From NCBI GenBank assembly GCA_009698445.1, contig WLQG01000010.1:1-35661 (forward strand): a DNA stretch of 35,661 nucleotides. The letters are read 5' to 3'. Under the pieces are notes generated by a model, which had not been told where the DNA came from, made no database searches, and worked only from the letters and a program-made list of their open reading frames with translations. Below are positions 14,989 through 23,591 of this stretch, piece after piece (the stretch's first letter is position 1; every line of letters begins with the position of its first letter). A program made the translations under genes and the position numbers. The DNA is from Actinomycetota bacterium. Its GTDB lineage: Bacteria > Actinomycetota > Actinomycetes > Nanopelagicales > Nanopelagicaceae.

Positions 14989-15438
14989 TAGCCACTCTTT
15001 CTTAGATACTCCGTAGGCGTAATTTCCTAACGCTCCCCCAGTTTTAACAACTCGGTGGCATGGAACAACCAACATAATGGCGTTATTGGCACATGCACTA
15101 CCTGCAGCTCGCACTGCAGCAGGTGATCCTGCGCGCTCTGCAATATCTGAATACGACATTACTTTCCCACCAGAAATTTTTCGCATCGCTTTCCATGCAG
15201 CCTGTGAAAAAGGGGCACCAGGTTGCGCAACCTTAATTCCATTGATTGCAGAGATATCTCCATCAAAATAATCATCAAGTAAGTCGCTTATTACAGGAAT
15301 GGATTTAACAACTTTAAGATCTTTTCCAGCTTTGAAAGCACTGATAGTTGAAAGGTTGGCACCAATTAATATTTGATCATCGGCGAGTAGATTCAAATTG
15401 CCCACCGGGGTTTTAAGCGTTGTTACAAGTAATGTCAC
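14965..15438 (-). CDS. ogt: methylated-DNA-[protein]-cysteine S-methyltransferase
   Basis: This 157-residue suicide repair protein moves alkyl groups from O6-alkylguanine to its own Cys. The active site P-C-H-R-V-V has Cys at residue 127. The helix-turn-helix region with S-Y-S-D-I-A-E-R-A-G-S-P-A-A-V-R-A-A-G (arginine finger) precedes it, and L-L-x-H-E closes the protein. GTG 15438 is chosen: it gives the usual start T-T-L-x-T-P-V-G-N-L and lies 11 bases after the aroG stop. A TTG at 15474 would add 12 residues overlapping aroG and lacks support. No clear ribosome-binding site is seen; translation may couple to aroG. Confidence 0.9.
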   Translation of the reverse strand: MTLLVTTLKTPVGNLNLLADDQILIGANLSTISAFKAGKDLKVVKSIPVISDLLDDYFDGDISAINGIKVAQPGAPFSQAAWKAMRKISGGKVMSYSDIAERAGSPAAVRAAGSACANNAIMLVVPCHRVVKTGGALGNYAYGVSKKEWLLRHEGYL

Positions 15439-15448
15439 AAGGAGAAAA

Positions 15449-16795
15449 TTAGCGGTCGCGCAACATCTCGGCAACTAAAAAGGCAAGTTCTAGTGACTGA
15501 GAGTGATTCAAGCGCGGATCGCAGGCAGTCTCATAGCGAGTAGCCAAATCTTCATGGGAGATCTGCTCTCCGCCTCCAACGCACTCAGTGACATCATCAC
15601 CGGTAAGTTCGATATGAACTCCACCTGGGTGTGTCCCTAGCGCCTTGTGGACTTCGAAGAATCCCTTTACTTCATCCATAACATCATCAAACTTGCGTGT
15701 TTTATACCCAGTTGGTGCTTCGTATGTATTGCCATGCATTGGATCGCATACCCACAAAACCTTAGCTCCAGACTTTGTAACTCCATCAACTAGAGCCGGA
15801 AGAGCTTCACGAATTTTTCCAGCACCCATACGTGTAATAAAAGTAATGCGCCCAGGTTCACGGTTTGGATCTAACTTATCAATGAGAGCAAGCGCGTCAT
15901 CGACTGTGGACTTTGGTCCAAGCTTGATACCAATTGGATTTCGTACCTTAGAAGCGAAATCAACGTGTGCTCCGTCTAATTGGCGTGTACGTTCGCCAAT
16001 CCAAATGAAGTGACCAGATACGTCATAAGGATTTCCAGTACGTGAATCTATGCGTGTTAACGCCTTTTCATATTCTAAAATCAAAGCTTCATGGCTTGAG
16101 AAGAAATCAACTGACTTAAATGATTCTGGATCTACTCCGGCTGATTTCATAAAGGAGAGCGCACGACCAATTTCACTTGCCATCTTTTCATATCGCTCAC
16201 CTACAGATGAATCGCGAATAAATCCTTTGTTCCATTCATGCACCTGTCGCAAATCAGCGAAACCACCTTGAGTGAAAGCTCGTACTAAGTTCAACGTTGC
16301 CGCTGATGTGTTGTACACCCGAACTAAACGATGTGGATCTGGAGTTCGAGATTTTTCATTGAACTCAAGGTCATTAACTGCATCCCCACGGTAGGCAGGC
16401 AAAGTGACATCGCCACGTGTTTCCATATCGTTCGAGCGCGGCTTAGCAAACTGACCCGCCATACGACCCACTTTTATGACAGGCAATGATGAGTAGTACT
16501 GCAAAACTGCGGCCATCTGCAAAATAGTTTTGATGCGATTTCTGATCGAATCAGCAGTTGCTGCAGCAAAGGTCTCTGCGCAATCTCCGCCTTGTAACCA
16601 AAAAGCTTTTCCTTCCGCAGCAAGTGCGATACGTGCCTTTAAATCATCACATTCACCTGCAAAGACAAGTGGTGGAAAAGATTTAAGTTCGGCAACAGCA
16701 GCTTTTATTGGCGCACCTTCTGGACCGCCCGGCCATTGTGGTTGTTGGGCAGCAACAAGCCCAGGCGTGAAGAGATTATCCAGAGATGAATTCAT
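15449..16795 (-). CDS. aroG: class II (plant-type) DAHP synthase
   Basis: This 448-residue enzyme makes 3-deoxy-D-arabino-heptulosonate 7-phosphate from PEP and erythrose 4-phosphate, the first shikimate step. Class II features are W-P-G-G-P-E near residue 21, F-A-G-E-C-D-D-L near 45, L-Q-G-G-D-C-A-E-T-F near 68 (metal Cys), V-G-R-M-A-G-Q-F-A-K-P-R-S near 106, W-I-G-E-R-T-R-Q near 263, T-R-M-G near 320, C-D-P-M-H-G-N-T near 343 and a late G-G-V-H-I-E-L-T-G. Length fits. The ATG at 16795 has TATTCT six bases upstream. ogt follows 11 bases after its stop. In Streptomyces, class II DAHP synthase also sits near a PASTA kinase gene, so this region reflects conserved actinobacterial order. Confidence 0.95.
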   Translation of the reverse strand: MNSSLDNLFTPGLVAAQQPQWPGGPEGAPIKAAVAELKSFPPLVFAGECDDLKARIALAAEGKAFWLQGGDCAETFAAATADSIRNRIKTILQMAAVLQYYSSLPVIKVGRMAGQFAKPRSNDMETRGDVTLPAYRGDAVNDLEFNEKSRTPDPHRLVRVYNTSAATLNLVRAFTQGGFADLRQVHEWNKGFIRDSSVGERYEKMASEIGRALSFMKSAGVDPESFKSVDFFSSHEALILEYEKALTRIDSRTGNPYDVSGHFIWIGERTRQLDGAHVDFASKVRNPIGIKLGPKSTVDDALALIDKLDPNREPGRITFITRMGAGKIREALPALVDGVTKSGAKVLWVCDPMHGNTYEAPTGYKTRKFDDVMDEVKGFFEVHKALGTHPGGVHIELTGDDVTECVGGGEQISHEDLATRYETACDPRLNHSQSLELAFLVAEMLRDR

Positions 16796-16807
16796 GGCTT
16801 AAGAATA
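16796..16807 (-). promoter_or_regulatory. leaderless promoter -10 of aroG (TATTCT-N6-ATG)
   Basis: On the minus strand TATTCT (16807-16802) is followed by six bases and the ATG at 16795. No Shine-Dalgarno sequence is present in the gap to pfkA, so aroG probably starts a leaderless transcript. Confidence 0.55.
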
Positions 16808-16836
16808 GAGAATGATTTGATAATCGCGTACCGCAA

Positions 16837-17862
16837 TTATCCGAAGAAAATCTCTGACTCCTTATAGCGCTCTAGTGGGACCAGTTTGAGCGCTTCTGTG
16901 GCAGATGCCAGCGGAACTCGCACAATATCTGTGCCATGAAGTGCAACCATCTTGCCCCAGTCACCTTCGTGAGCGGCAGTAATTGCCTGAAGTCCAAATC
17001 GTGTAGCAAGTACACGGTCAAATGCTGTTGGAGAGCCACCGCGTTGGATGTGACCCAAAACAGATGTGCGTGCTTCCTTGCCAGTGCGTGCTTCGATTTC
17101 ACCAGCAAGCCAATCGCCAATACCTGAAAGTTTCACGTGCCCAAATGAATCAAGAGTCTGATCTTTTGTGACCATATCGCCTTCTTGAGGAATAGCGCCT
17201 TCTGCAATCACAATGATTGGCGCGTAATGGGATTTGAATCGAGATTCAACCCACTGGCATACCTTTTCAATTGAGAATTTTTGTTCTGGAATCAAAATAC
17301 ATGCTGCGCCGCCTGCAAGACCTGAGTGCAGTGCAATCCAACCAGCGTGGCGACCCATAACTTCAACAATTAATGCACGGTGATGCGATTCTGCAGTTGT
17401 GTGTAGTCGGTCGATAGCTTCTACTGCGATGTTAACCGCAGTATCAAAACCAAATGTGTAGTCAGTATTGTTCAAGTCGTTATCAATGGTCTTTGGAACA
17501 CCAATAACTTTTACGCCAAGTGAATCAAGTTTTGTTGCAACGCCTAAAGTATCTTCGCCACCGATGGCAATAAGTGCATCGATTCCAGCTTTGGCTAAGT
17601 TGTCCTTAATCTTTTCAACTCCACCCTCGATCTTAAAAGGGTTAGTACGTGAAGAACCTAGGATTGTTCCTCCGCGAGGCAAGATTCCACGAGTTGTTTC
17701 AATATTGAGCGGCATTGTTAGGCCTTCAAGTGGGCCTTTCCAACCATCACGGAAACCTACAAACTCATGTCCGTATTCTTTTACGCCTTTACGAACTACG
17801 GCACGGATTACAGCATTTAAACCTGGGCAATCTCCGCCACCAGTAAGGACACCAATACGCAT
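16837..17862 (-). CDS. pfkA: 6-phosphofructokinase, probably pyrophosphate-dependent
   Basis: This 341-residue PFK phosphorylates fructose 6-phosphate. It starts M-R-I-G-V-L-T-G-G-G-D-C-P-G-L-N-A and carries the catalytic P-K-T-I-D-N-D (123-129), M-G-R-H-A-G-W and R-G-G-S-P-T-A blocks. The donor-discriminating residues are D104 (in G-G-E-D-T) and K124 (in P-K-T-I-D-N-D). In ATP-dependent enzymes these positions are Gly and Gly; Asp plus Lys is the PPi-dependent pattern, as in actinomycete PPi-PFKs such as that of Amycolatopsis methanolica. The enzyme is then reversible and saves ATP. ATG 17862 is preceded by G-G-A-G with normal spacing; an ATG 69 bases upstream adds an unrelated N-terminus. 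It is one of the few leader-bearing starts here. Confidence 0.92.
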   Translation of the reverse strand: MRIGVLTGGGDCPGLNAVIRAVVRKGVKEYGHEFVGFRDGWKGPLEGLTMPLNIETTRGILPRGGTILGSSRTNPFKIEGGVEKIKDNLAKAGIDALIAIGGEDTLGVATKLDSLGVKVIGVPKTIDNDLNNTDYTFGFDTAVNIAVEAIDRLHTTAESHHRALIVEVMGRHAGWIALHSGLAGGAACILIPEQKFSIEKVCQWVESRFKSHYAPIIVIAEGAIPQEGDMVTKDQTLDSFGHVKLSGIGDWLAGEIEARTGKEARTSVLGHIQRGGSPTAFDRVLATRFGLQAITAAHEGDWGKMVALHGTDIVRVPLASATEALKLVPLERYKESEIFFG

Positions 17863-17960
17863 TATTAACTCCATTGAAATGAAAAATGATGAAGGGCTCG
17901 AGCTAATAAAAAGCGCCCGGCCTGTGGTCAACGCTGACTGGAACAGTCTAGCCTTGCTAC
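17863..17960. promoter_or_regulatory. divergent region pfkA / xylB
   Basis: This 98-base gap carries a leaderless-type -10 for xylB on the plus strand: TAGCCT at 17949-17954, six bases before the ATG at 17961. For pfkA on the minus strand the Shine-Dalgarno G-G-A-G lies about eight bases before ATG 17862, so it has an untranslated leader whose promoter I could not place. No operator-like repeat stood out beyond an 8-bp GCTCGAGC palindrome. Confidence 0.45.
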
Positions 17961-19364
17961 ATGGGCAATCAACAAATCATCGCCGGCGTGGATTCATCTA
18001 CTCAGTCAGTAAAAGTCGTCATGCGCGATGCTCACACGGGCCAACTGCTGCGCCAAGGTCGCGCACAACATCCTGATGGAACCGAAGTTGATCCCATACA
18101 TTGGAAAAACGCCCTTGAAGCAGCAATCAAAGATGCTGGTGGGTTAGATGATGTTGCAGCTATTTCTATTGCCGGACAACAACATGGAATGGTCGCACTG
18201 GATAGCGATGGCGAAGTAATTCGCCCAGCCCTGTTATGGAATGACACGCGTTCTGCACAAGCAGCCGACGATTTGAACCGTGAAGAAGGCGGCAATGCAG
18301 AGATCGCTCGCAAAGTTGGTTCAGTATTAGTTGCATCCTTTACTGCATCAAAGCTTCGTTGGATGACAGATAACGAGCCATCAAATTCGGCTCGAGTTGC
18401 ATCCGTTGCTCTTCCTCACGATTGGTTGTCATGGCAACTTCAAGGTGGCAAAGATTTCTCAACTCTTTTTACAGATCGCAGTGATGCTTCCGGTACAGGT
18501 TATTTCGATCCAACAACCTCGCATTACCGTGAGGATATTTTGCGCCTAGCTTTGCGCCACGATTTAGAACTGCGATTACCAAAAGTTATTGCACCTAATG
18601 CATTCGGTGGCACCACAAAAACTGGGATTCCAATTGCTGCAGGAGCTGGAGATAACGCTGGCGCAGCACTTGGTGTGCAAGCACAACCCGGTGATGTGAT
18701 TGTTTCTCTTGGAACATCAGGCACAGCTTTTGCCGTTTCTGACACACCAACCCATGATGCAACTGGCGCAGTTGCAGGTTTTGCCGATGCAACTGGTCGC
18801 TTTTTGCCGCTGGTATGCACTCTCAATGCCGCGCGCATCATGGATGCAGCAACAAGGATTCTCGGTAAGACGCATGATGAAATCGGCGCTCTTGCACTTT
18901 CTGCAACTCCCGGTGCTAATGGCTTAACTCTTTTGCCGTATTTTGAAGGTGAGCGAACTCCCAATCGCCCTGATGCAACCGGTGTTTTTTCTGGAATGAA
19001 TTTAACAAACTCTAATCCAGCAGATATTGCACGTGCCATGATTGAAGGAATGTTGGCAGGCTTAGCCGATGCAGTTGATTTACTTACAGCTCTTGGCGTA
19101 AACGTGAATCGCATCTTGTTGATTGGTGGAGCGGCAAAAAATCCAGCGATACCTGCAATTGCTAGCGCATTATTTGGTCGTGAAGTTCTTGTTCCTCCGG
19201 CAGGAGAATATGTTGCTGATGGTGCTGCAAAGCAAGCCGCCTGGGCTCTACTGGGTGAAATGCCAACATGGGATTTAGGAAATGTTGCACACCATCAATC
19301 TGCACCAACTCCATACGTCATGGAAAAATACCGAACATTGCGCGATAACACCGCCGGTTGGTAA
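17961..19364 (+). CDS. xylB: xylulokinase (FGGY family)
   Basis: This 467-residue sugar kinase phosphorylates D-xylulose to xylulose 5-phosphate. The N-terminal phosphate loop G-V-D-S-S-T-Q-S-V-K (about residue 8), I-A-G-Q-Q-H-G-M-V near 72 (xylulokinase signature), L-W-N-D-T-R near 91, and G-A-G-D-N-A-G-A-A-L-G near 228 are diagnostic; D-N is the catalytic Asp region. The C-terminal L-I-G-G-A-A-K-N-P begins the adenosine site. It starts at ATG 17961 after a TAGCCT hexamer. No xylose isomerase or sugar transporter gene is in the window, so the source of xylulose is unknown. It ends four bases from the convergent glgC stop. Confidence 0.9.
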   Translation: MGNQQIIAGVDSSTQSVKVVMRDAHTGQLLRQGRAQHPDGTEVDPIHWKNALEAAIKDAGGLDDVAAISIAGQQHGMVALDSDGEVIRPALLWNDTRSAQAADDLNREEGGNAEIARKVGSVLVASFTASKLRWMTDNEPSNSARVASVALPHDWLSWQLQGGKDFSTLFTDRSDASGTGYFDPTTSHYREDILRLALRHDLELRLPKVIAPNAFGGTTKTGIPIAAGAGDNAGAALGVQAQPGDVIVSLGTSGTAFAVSDTPTHDATGAVAGFADATGRFLPLVCTLNAARIMDAATRILGKTHDEIGALALSATPGANGLTLLPYFEGERTPNRPDATGVFSGMNLTNSNPADIARAMIEGMLAGLADAVDLLTALGVNVNRILLIGGAAKNPAIPAIASALFGREVLVPPAGEYVADGAAKQAAWALLGEMPTWDLGNVAHHQSAPTPYVMEKYRTLRDNTAGW

Positions 19365-19368
19365 AGAA

Positions 19369-20592
19369 TTAAGCAGTTACGCGCACGCCTTTACCTACAA
19401 CGATTATTCCACCAGGGCTAATTGTGAATCGTTGGCGATCGCGTTCAATATCAACGCCAATCTGAGCCCCTGGTTCAACCACAACGTTCTTATCCAGGAT
19501 TGCATTTCGTACGATTGATTTATCACCGATTCGAACCGATGGCATTAACACTGAACCTTCAACAATTGCTCCGCGACCAACTGTTACATCGTAGGAAACT
19601 ACTGATCCGTGCAAGATTCCACCCGAAATAATGGAACCAGCACCAACGATTGAATCGTGGGCTCCTCCACTTTCGCTGAACTTGGCCGGTGGCAGTGATG
19701 GTGGGTTAGTAAGTAATGGCCACTCACGGTTGTATAAATTAAAAATTGGATGCACTGAAACTAAATCCATGTGCGCGTCATAATAAGAATCAATGGAACC
19801 AACATCGCGCCAGTACCCTTTATCGCGCTCGGTTTCTCCAGGAACAACGTTATTGGCAAAGTCATAAACCTTAGCCTCACCATTTTTGGTCAAGAAAGGA
19901 ATGATGTTGCCACCTAAATCATGACGGGATTCGATATCTTCAGAATCGATAATGAGCGCTTCTTCCATAACGTCACGCTTGAAGATGTAGTTTCCCATTG
20001 ATACCAAGCAAAGATCAGGATGGCCAGGCATTGCCGGTGGATCAGATGGCTTTTCGTGAAAAGCCTTAATTGTGATTCCATCTTCTGCAAGTTCGATCAC
20101 ACCAAATTCGTGAGCCTCTGAACGCGGCATACGAATCGCAGCAACGGTAATTCCAGCACCAGTTTCGACATGCTGAACAAACATCTGACCTGGATCCATG
20201 CGATAAACGTGGTCTGCGCCAAAAACTAAAACATGTTCAGGATTTTCATCATGAATCAAATTAAAATTCTGCAAAATTGCATCAGCGCTACCTGTATACC
20301 AACGTGGACCTAAACGTTGTTGGGCTGGAACTGGAGTTATGTAGTTGCCGAGAAGAGCTGACATGCGCCACGTTGTTGTTATATGGCGATCAAGTGAGTG
20401 AGATTTATATTGGGTCAAAACTGCAATTTTCAACATACTTGCATTTACAAGATTTGATAAAACAAAATCAATGAGGCGATAAGAACCACCGAATGGAACT
20501 GCTGGCTTTGCGCGATCTGCGGTAAGTGGCATTAAACGCTTACCTTCACCTCCAGCAAGGACAATTCCAAGGGGAAGTTTAAGTTTTGCCAT
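19369..20592 (-). CDS. glgC: glucose-1-phosphate adenylyltransferase (ADP-glucose synthase)
   Basis: This 407-residue nucleotidyltransferase makes ADP-glucose for glycogen synthesis. The N-terminal [13 protein letters not shown] near residue 12 binds nucleotide, followed by [15 protein letters not shown]. The A-D-H-V-Y-R-M-D block near 125 and F-x-E-K-P near 187 hold catalytic and sugar-phosphate sites; the C-terminal third is a left-handed beta-helix with hexapeptide repeats. Its normal regulation is allosteric (glycolytic intermediates activate). It is divergent from glgA with a 45-base gap; the ATG at 20592 has TATCGT six bases upstream, suggesting leaderless transcription. Confidence 0.94.
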   Translation of the reverse strand: MAKLKLPLGIVLAGGEGKRLMPLTADRAKPAVPFGGSYRLIDFVLSNLVNASMLKIAVLTQYKSHSLDRHITTTWRMSALLGNYITPVPAQQRLGPRWYTGSADAILQNFNLIHDENPEHVLVFGADHVYRMDPGQMFVQHVETGAGITVAAIRMPRSEAHEFGVIELAEDGITIKAFHEKPSDPPAMPGHPDLCLVSMGNYIFKRDVMEEALIIDSEDIESRHDLGGNIIPFLTKNGEAKVYDFANNVVPGETERDKGYWRDVGSIDSYYDAHMDLVSVHPIFNLYNREWPLLTNPPSLPPAKFSESGGAHDSIVGAGSIISGGILHGSVVSYDVTVGRGAIVEGSVLMPSVRIGDKSIVRNAILDKNVVVEPGAQIGVDIERDRQRFTISPGGIIVVGKGVRVTA

Positions 20593-20604
20593 GCGCTAAC
20601 GATA
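20593..20604 (-). promoter_or_regulatory. leaderless promoter -10 of glgC (TATCGT-N6-ATG)
   Basis: On the minus strand TATCGT (20604-20599) lies exactly six bases before the ATG at 20592. The other half of the 45-base gap contains the A-G-G-G-G-G ribosome-binding site of glgA. Confidence 0.5.
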
Positions 20605-20637
20605 GCCTGTACCTCTTGATGCGGATAGGGGGTTGAA

Positions 20638-21798
20638 ATGAGCGAGCTAAAAGTTGGCATCGTTACTAAGGAATGGCCTCCCGCCATCTACGGAGGCGCA
20701 GGCGTTCATGTTCTGCAATTAACACAAGCCCTTCGTGCAGTCAAAGATGTACATGTTGATGTCCATTGTTTCGGTGGAAAACGCGATGACGCCTTTGGTT
20801 ATTCAACACCCGCAGAATTTTCAACCGCTAACCCTGCTGTTCAAGCAATTGCGACAGATCTTGAAATTGCAACGCATTTGTCGAACGTAGATTTAGTTCA
20901 TTCGCATACGTGGTATGCCAATATGGCAGGACATATTGCATCTTTACAATATTCAATCCCTCATATCGTCAGTGCGCATTCACTAGAGCCGCTACGTCCA
21001 TGGAAAGCCGAACAATTGGGCGGCGGATATGCAATTTCTTCTTGGGCAGAACAAACAGCGTACGAAGCCGCTTCTGCAATCATCGCCGTGAGCGATGGAA
21101 TGCGCGCCGATGTATTAGCGGCATACCCTGCAATTGATCCCAAAAAAGTTGTAACTATTCGCAATGGTGTTGACGCAACTAAATTTGCCCCAAACAATGA
21201 TCCCTCGGTCCTTGCAAAGTATGGGGTCAGCGGGCCATACGCCATCTTCGTAGGACGCATCACGCGCCAAAAAGGTTTAGCTCATTTACTGCGTGCTTGG
21301 AAAAGCGTGCCAAGTGACTATGGTTTGGTTCTTGCCGCTGGCAGTCCAGACGAAGAAGGAATTGGTAAGGAAGTCGCTGACCTCATTGCAGATCTACAAA
21401 AAACTCGTAGCAATATTTGGTGGATTAAAGATATGTTGCCTCACGCCGAATTAACCGCGATGTTAACGGGCGCGGATTTATTTGTTTGCCCGTCAGTATA
21501 TGAACCACTTGGAATTGTTAATTTAGAAGCGATGGGCTGTGAAACTGCAGTTCTTGGTTCACGCGTAGGTGGAATTCCAGAAGTCGTTGCAGATAAAGAA
21601 ACCGGTGAGCTTGTTGATTACACCGGTGATGCCACGCGCTTTGAAAATGCGCTCACTGAATCTATTACGCGTTTAATGTCACAGCCAGAACTACTCAAGA
21701 AGTATGGAACTGCTGGCAGAGTACGCATCATGAAAGAATTTGGTTGGGATGCTGTTGCTGCTGCAACGATTGCACTGTACAAGCGCGTGATGGCATAA
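20638..21798 (+). CDS. glgA: actinobacterial glycogen synthase, GT4 (GlgA/GlgM, maltose-1-phosphate synthase type)
   Basis: This 386-residue GT-B glycosyltransferase has the N-terminal K-E-W-P-P-A-I-Y-G-G-A-G-V-H-V motif and a C-terminal E-P-L-G-I-V-N-L-E-A-M-G-C nucleotide-sugar motif of family GT4. At about 386 residues it is shorter than the GT5 E. coli-type GlgA, and it matches the actinobacterial type that uses ADP-glucose to build alpha-glucan or, in Mycobacterium (GlgM), maltose 1-phosphate. The divergent glgC would supply the donor. No GlgE, GlgB or TreS gene is in the window, so which product is made stays open. A strong A-G-G-G-G-G ribosome-binding site (20627-20632) lies five bases before the ATG. 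Confidence 0.9.
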   Translation: MSELKVGIVTKEWPPAIYGGAGVHVLQLTQALRAVKDVHVDVHCFGGKRDDAFGYSTPAEFSTANPAVQAIATDLEIATHLSNVDLVHSHTWYANMAGHIASLQYSIPHIVSAHSLEPLRPWKAEQLGGGYAISSWAEQTAYEAASAIIAVSDGMRADVLAAYPAIDPKKVVTIRNGVDATKFAPNNDPSVLAKYGVSGPYAIFVGRITRQKGLAHLLRAWKSVPSDYGLVLAAGSPDEEGIGKEVADLIADLQKTRSNIWWIKDMLPHAELTAMLTGADLFVCPSVYEPLGIVNLEAMGCETAVLGSRVGGIPEVVADKETGELVDYTGDATRFENALTESITRLMSQPELLKKYGTAGRVRIMKEFGWDAVAAATIALYKRVMA

Positions 21799-22662
21799 AT
21801 GACTCGTAAATCCTGGATTCAGTTTGGCATTGTTGGCTTCTTGTGGGGAATTCCTTACTTATTAATGAAGGTCGCCGTTGCTGATATTCCGCCTCCCCTG
21901 ATCGTTGCGGGGCGCACATTTATTGGTGCCTTAATTTTGATTCCTATCGCAATAAAGAAAAATACTTTCAAAGATGCAATCAAGGGAATCCGTTACGTGA
22001 TTCCCTACGCGGTCCTTGAAATGGTGGGGCCTTGGATTCTGATTACAAATGCTGAAAAAGAGATCTCCTCGGGCCTTGCTGGGTTATTGATTGCCACAGT
22101 TCCAATCTTTTCAACTATTTTCTCTTCCCTGCGCGGGGATCATTCAGTATGGCAACCCAAGCGAATCTTTGGGCTAGTTGTCGGATTTATTGGAATCGTT
22201 GCTCTTGTTGGTATTGAATCAATTACTGGAAGCAGTAATCCAAAAGCCATTGCAATGGTAATTCTTGCCGCAATCATGTATGCCTACGCCGTTCTTATGG
22301 TCACAGCTAACTTGCCAGGCGTTGATGGGATTGCCATTAACGGCACGGCAATGGGGCTCACCTGTCTTTTCTACACTCCCATCGCAATTGCAATGTGGCC
22401 AAGTAACCCTGTTTCAACGAAAGCAATCGCAGCACTAGTTGCGTTGGGTGTGTTTAGTACGGCCATTGCATTCATGCTTTTCTTTATTGTCATTATAGAA
22501 ATTGGGCCGGCGCGAGGGTCGCTGACAACCTATGTAAACACGGCAGTTGCTGTAGTACTGGGAATTATTATCTTGGGCGAGCCAATTACTTTAGGAATTC
22601 AAGTTGGACTACCTATGGTTGTTCTGGGTTCTTACCTAGCAAGTCGTAAAGAAAAAGTTTAA
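21799..22662 (+). CDS. EamA-domain (DMT superfamily) transporter
   Basis: This 287-residue protein has ten predicted helices in two EamA repeats. The first helix carries F-L-W-G-I-P-Y-L-L-M-K-V, and the repeat-end helices contain A-I-M-Y-A-Y-A-V-L and the G-E-P-I-T-L-G signature before the last helix. Substrate is not inferable. It begins right after the glgA TAA, so it is presumably co-transcribed with glgA, but a functional link to glycogen is not supported. Its last four bases overlap the era stop on the opposite strand. Confidence 0.86.
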   Translation: MTRKSWIQFGIVGFLWGIPYLLMKVAVADIPPPLIVAGRTFIGALILIPIAIKKNTFKDAIKGIRYVIPYAVLEMVGPWILITNAEKEISSGLAGLLIATVPIFSTIFSSLRGDHSVWQPKRIFGLVVGFIGIVALVGIESITGSSNPKAIAMVILAAIMYAYAVLMVTANLPGVDGIAINGTAMGLTCLFYTPIAIAMWPSNPVSTKAIAALVALGVFSTAIAFMLFFIVIIEIGPARGSLTTYVNTAVAVVLGIIILGEPITLGIQVGLPMVVLGSYLASRKEKV

Positions 22663-23579
22663 CGACGCTCTTCAAAGCCTAGTTTGTCGAGCATGCGTGA
22701 ATCACGTTGCCATTCTTTTGAAACTTTAATATGAAGTCCCAAGAAAATCTTGGCAACAAGGGCGCGTTCAATATCTGCTCGTGCTCGAATTCCAATTTCC
22801 TTTAATCGCACGCCTTGGTGGCCAAGCAAAATCGCCCGTTGCGTATCGCGCTCTACGTGAATAGTTGCATGAACATCATAAAAGGGCCGTGAACCTTTTT
22901 CTTCTCGCTCACCAAACTCATCAATTGTTACAACGATTGAATGTGGCAGCTCCTCTCGAACATCTTGCAGCGCAGCTTCGCGGATGAATTCACATATCAA
23001 CTGTTCGATTGCTTGATCACTCGTTGTCCCTTCAGGGTAATAAGCCGGTCCTGCTGGCAGAGCTGCCCCAATAAGTTGGTTAAGCAAATCAATCTGGTCA
23101 TGAATTGCTGCAGAAACCGGAATGATTTCATCCCATACAAAGCCTTGGGCTAACTCCATAATTCCAGTTAAACGAAGGGCCAGTTTTTCCTTAGACAGTA
23201 AATCTGTTTTAGTGATGACAGCAAACTTCTTGGCCCGAGGATGCTTAGCTATTTCTTGGGCAATATAGATATCCCCCGCACCAGATGTTTCATCAGCTGG
23301 AATACAGAGAATGACAACATCAACTGAATCCATTGATTGGTCAACAACCGCGTTGAGGCGATGACCTAATAAAGTTTTTGGCTTATGAACACCTGGGGTA
23401 TCAACAAGAACGGCTTGGAAATTGTCTCCGTGAACAATGCCGCGAATAGCGCTGCGTGTGGTGTTGGGATGATGTGAAGTAATTGCAATTTTGCTACCTA
23501 CTAAAGCGTTAATGAGAGTTGATTTTCCAACGTTTGGGCGGCCAACAATGGCAACGAAGCCCGAACGGAAATCACTCAT
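22659..23579 (-). CDS. era: ribosome-assembly GTPase Era
   Basis: This 306-residue GTPase aids 16S rRNA maturation and 30S assembly. The G1 loop G-R-P-N-V-G-K-S-T is at residues 13-21, the G3 motif D-T-P-G near 60, and T-K-T-D (G4) near 125. The C-terminal K-H domain starts about residue 200, with the typical E-R-D-T-Q-R-A-I-L-L-G-H-Q-G. It normally lies after ybeY and a CBS/hemolysin gene; here it is the last gene of the comM-dprA block, 12 bases after the dprA stop. A short A-A-G-G before the ATG may serve as a weak ribosome-binding site. Confidence 0.95.
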   Translation of the reverse strand: MSDFRSGFVAIVGRPNVGKSTLINALVGSKIAITSHHPNTTRSAIRGIVHGDNFQAVLVDTPGVHKPKTLLGHRLNAVVDQSMDSVDVVILCIPADETSGAGDIYIAQEIAKHPRAKKFAVITKTDLLSKEKLALRLTGIMELAQGFVWDEIIPVSAAIHDQIDLLNQLIGAALPAGPAYYPEGTTSDQAIEQLICEFIREAALQDVREELPHSIVVTIDEFGEREEKGSRPFYDVHATIHVERDTQRAILLGHQGVRLKEIGIRARADIERALVAKIFLGLHIKVSKEWQRDSRMLDKLGFEERR

Positions 23580-23591
23580 AGCCTTATTCTC

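Noticed and set aside
17896-17903. GCTCGAGC palindrome in the pfkA/xylB gap
   Set aside because: Eight bases only, single copy and away from promoter elements; compatible with chance.
17863-17931. Longer pfkA start at 17931
   Set aside because: The extra 23 residues do not look like PFK, while ATG 17862 has G-G-A-G at proper spacing and the canonical M-R-I-G-V-L-T-G-G-G start.
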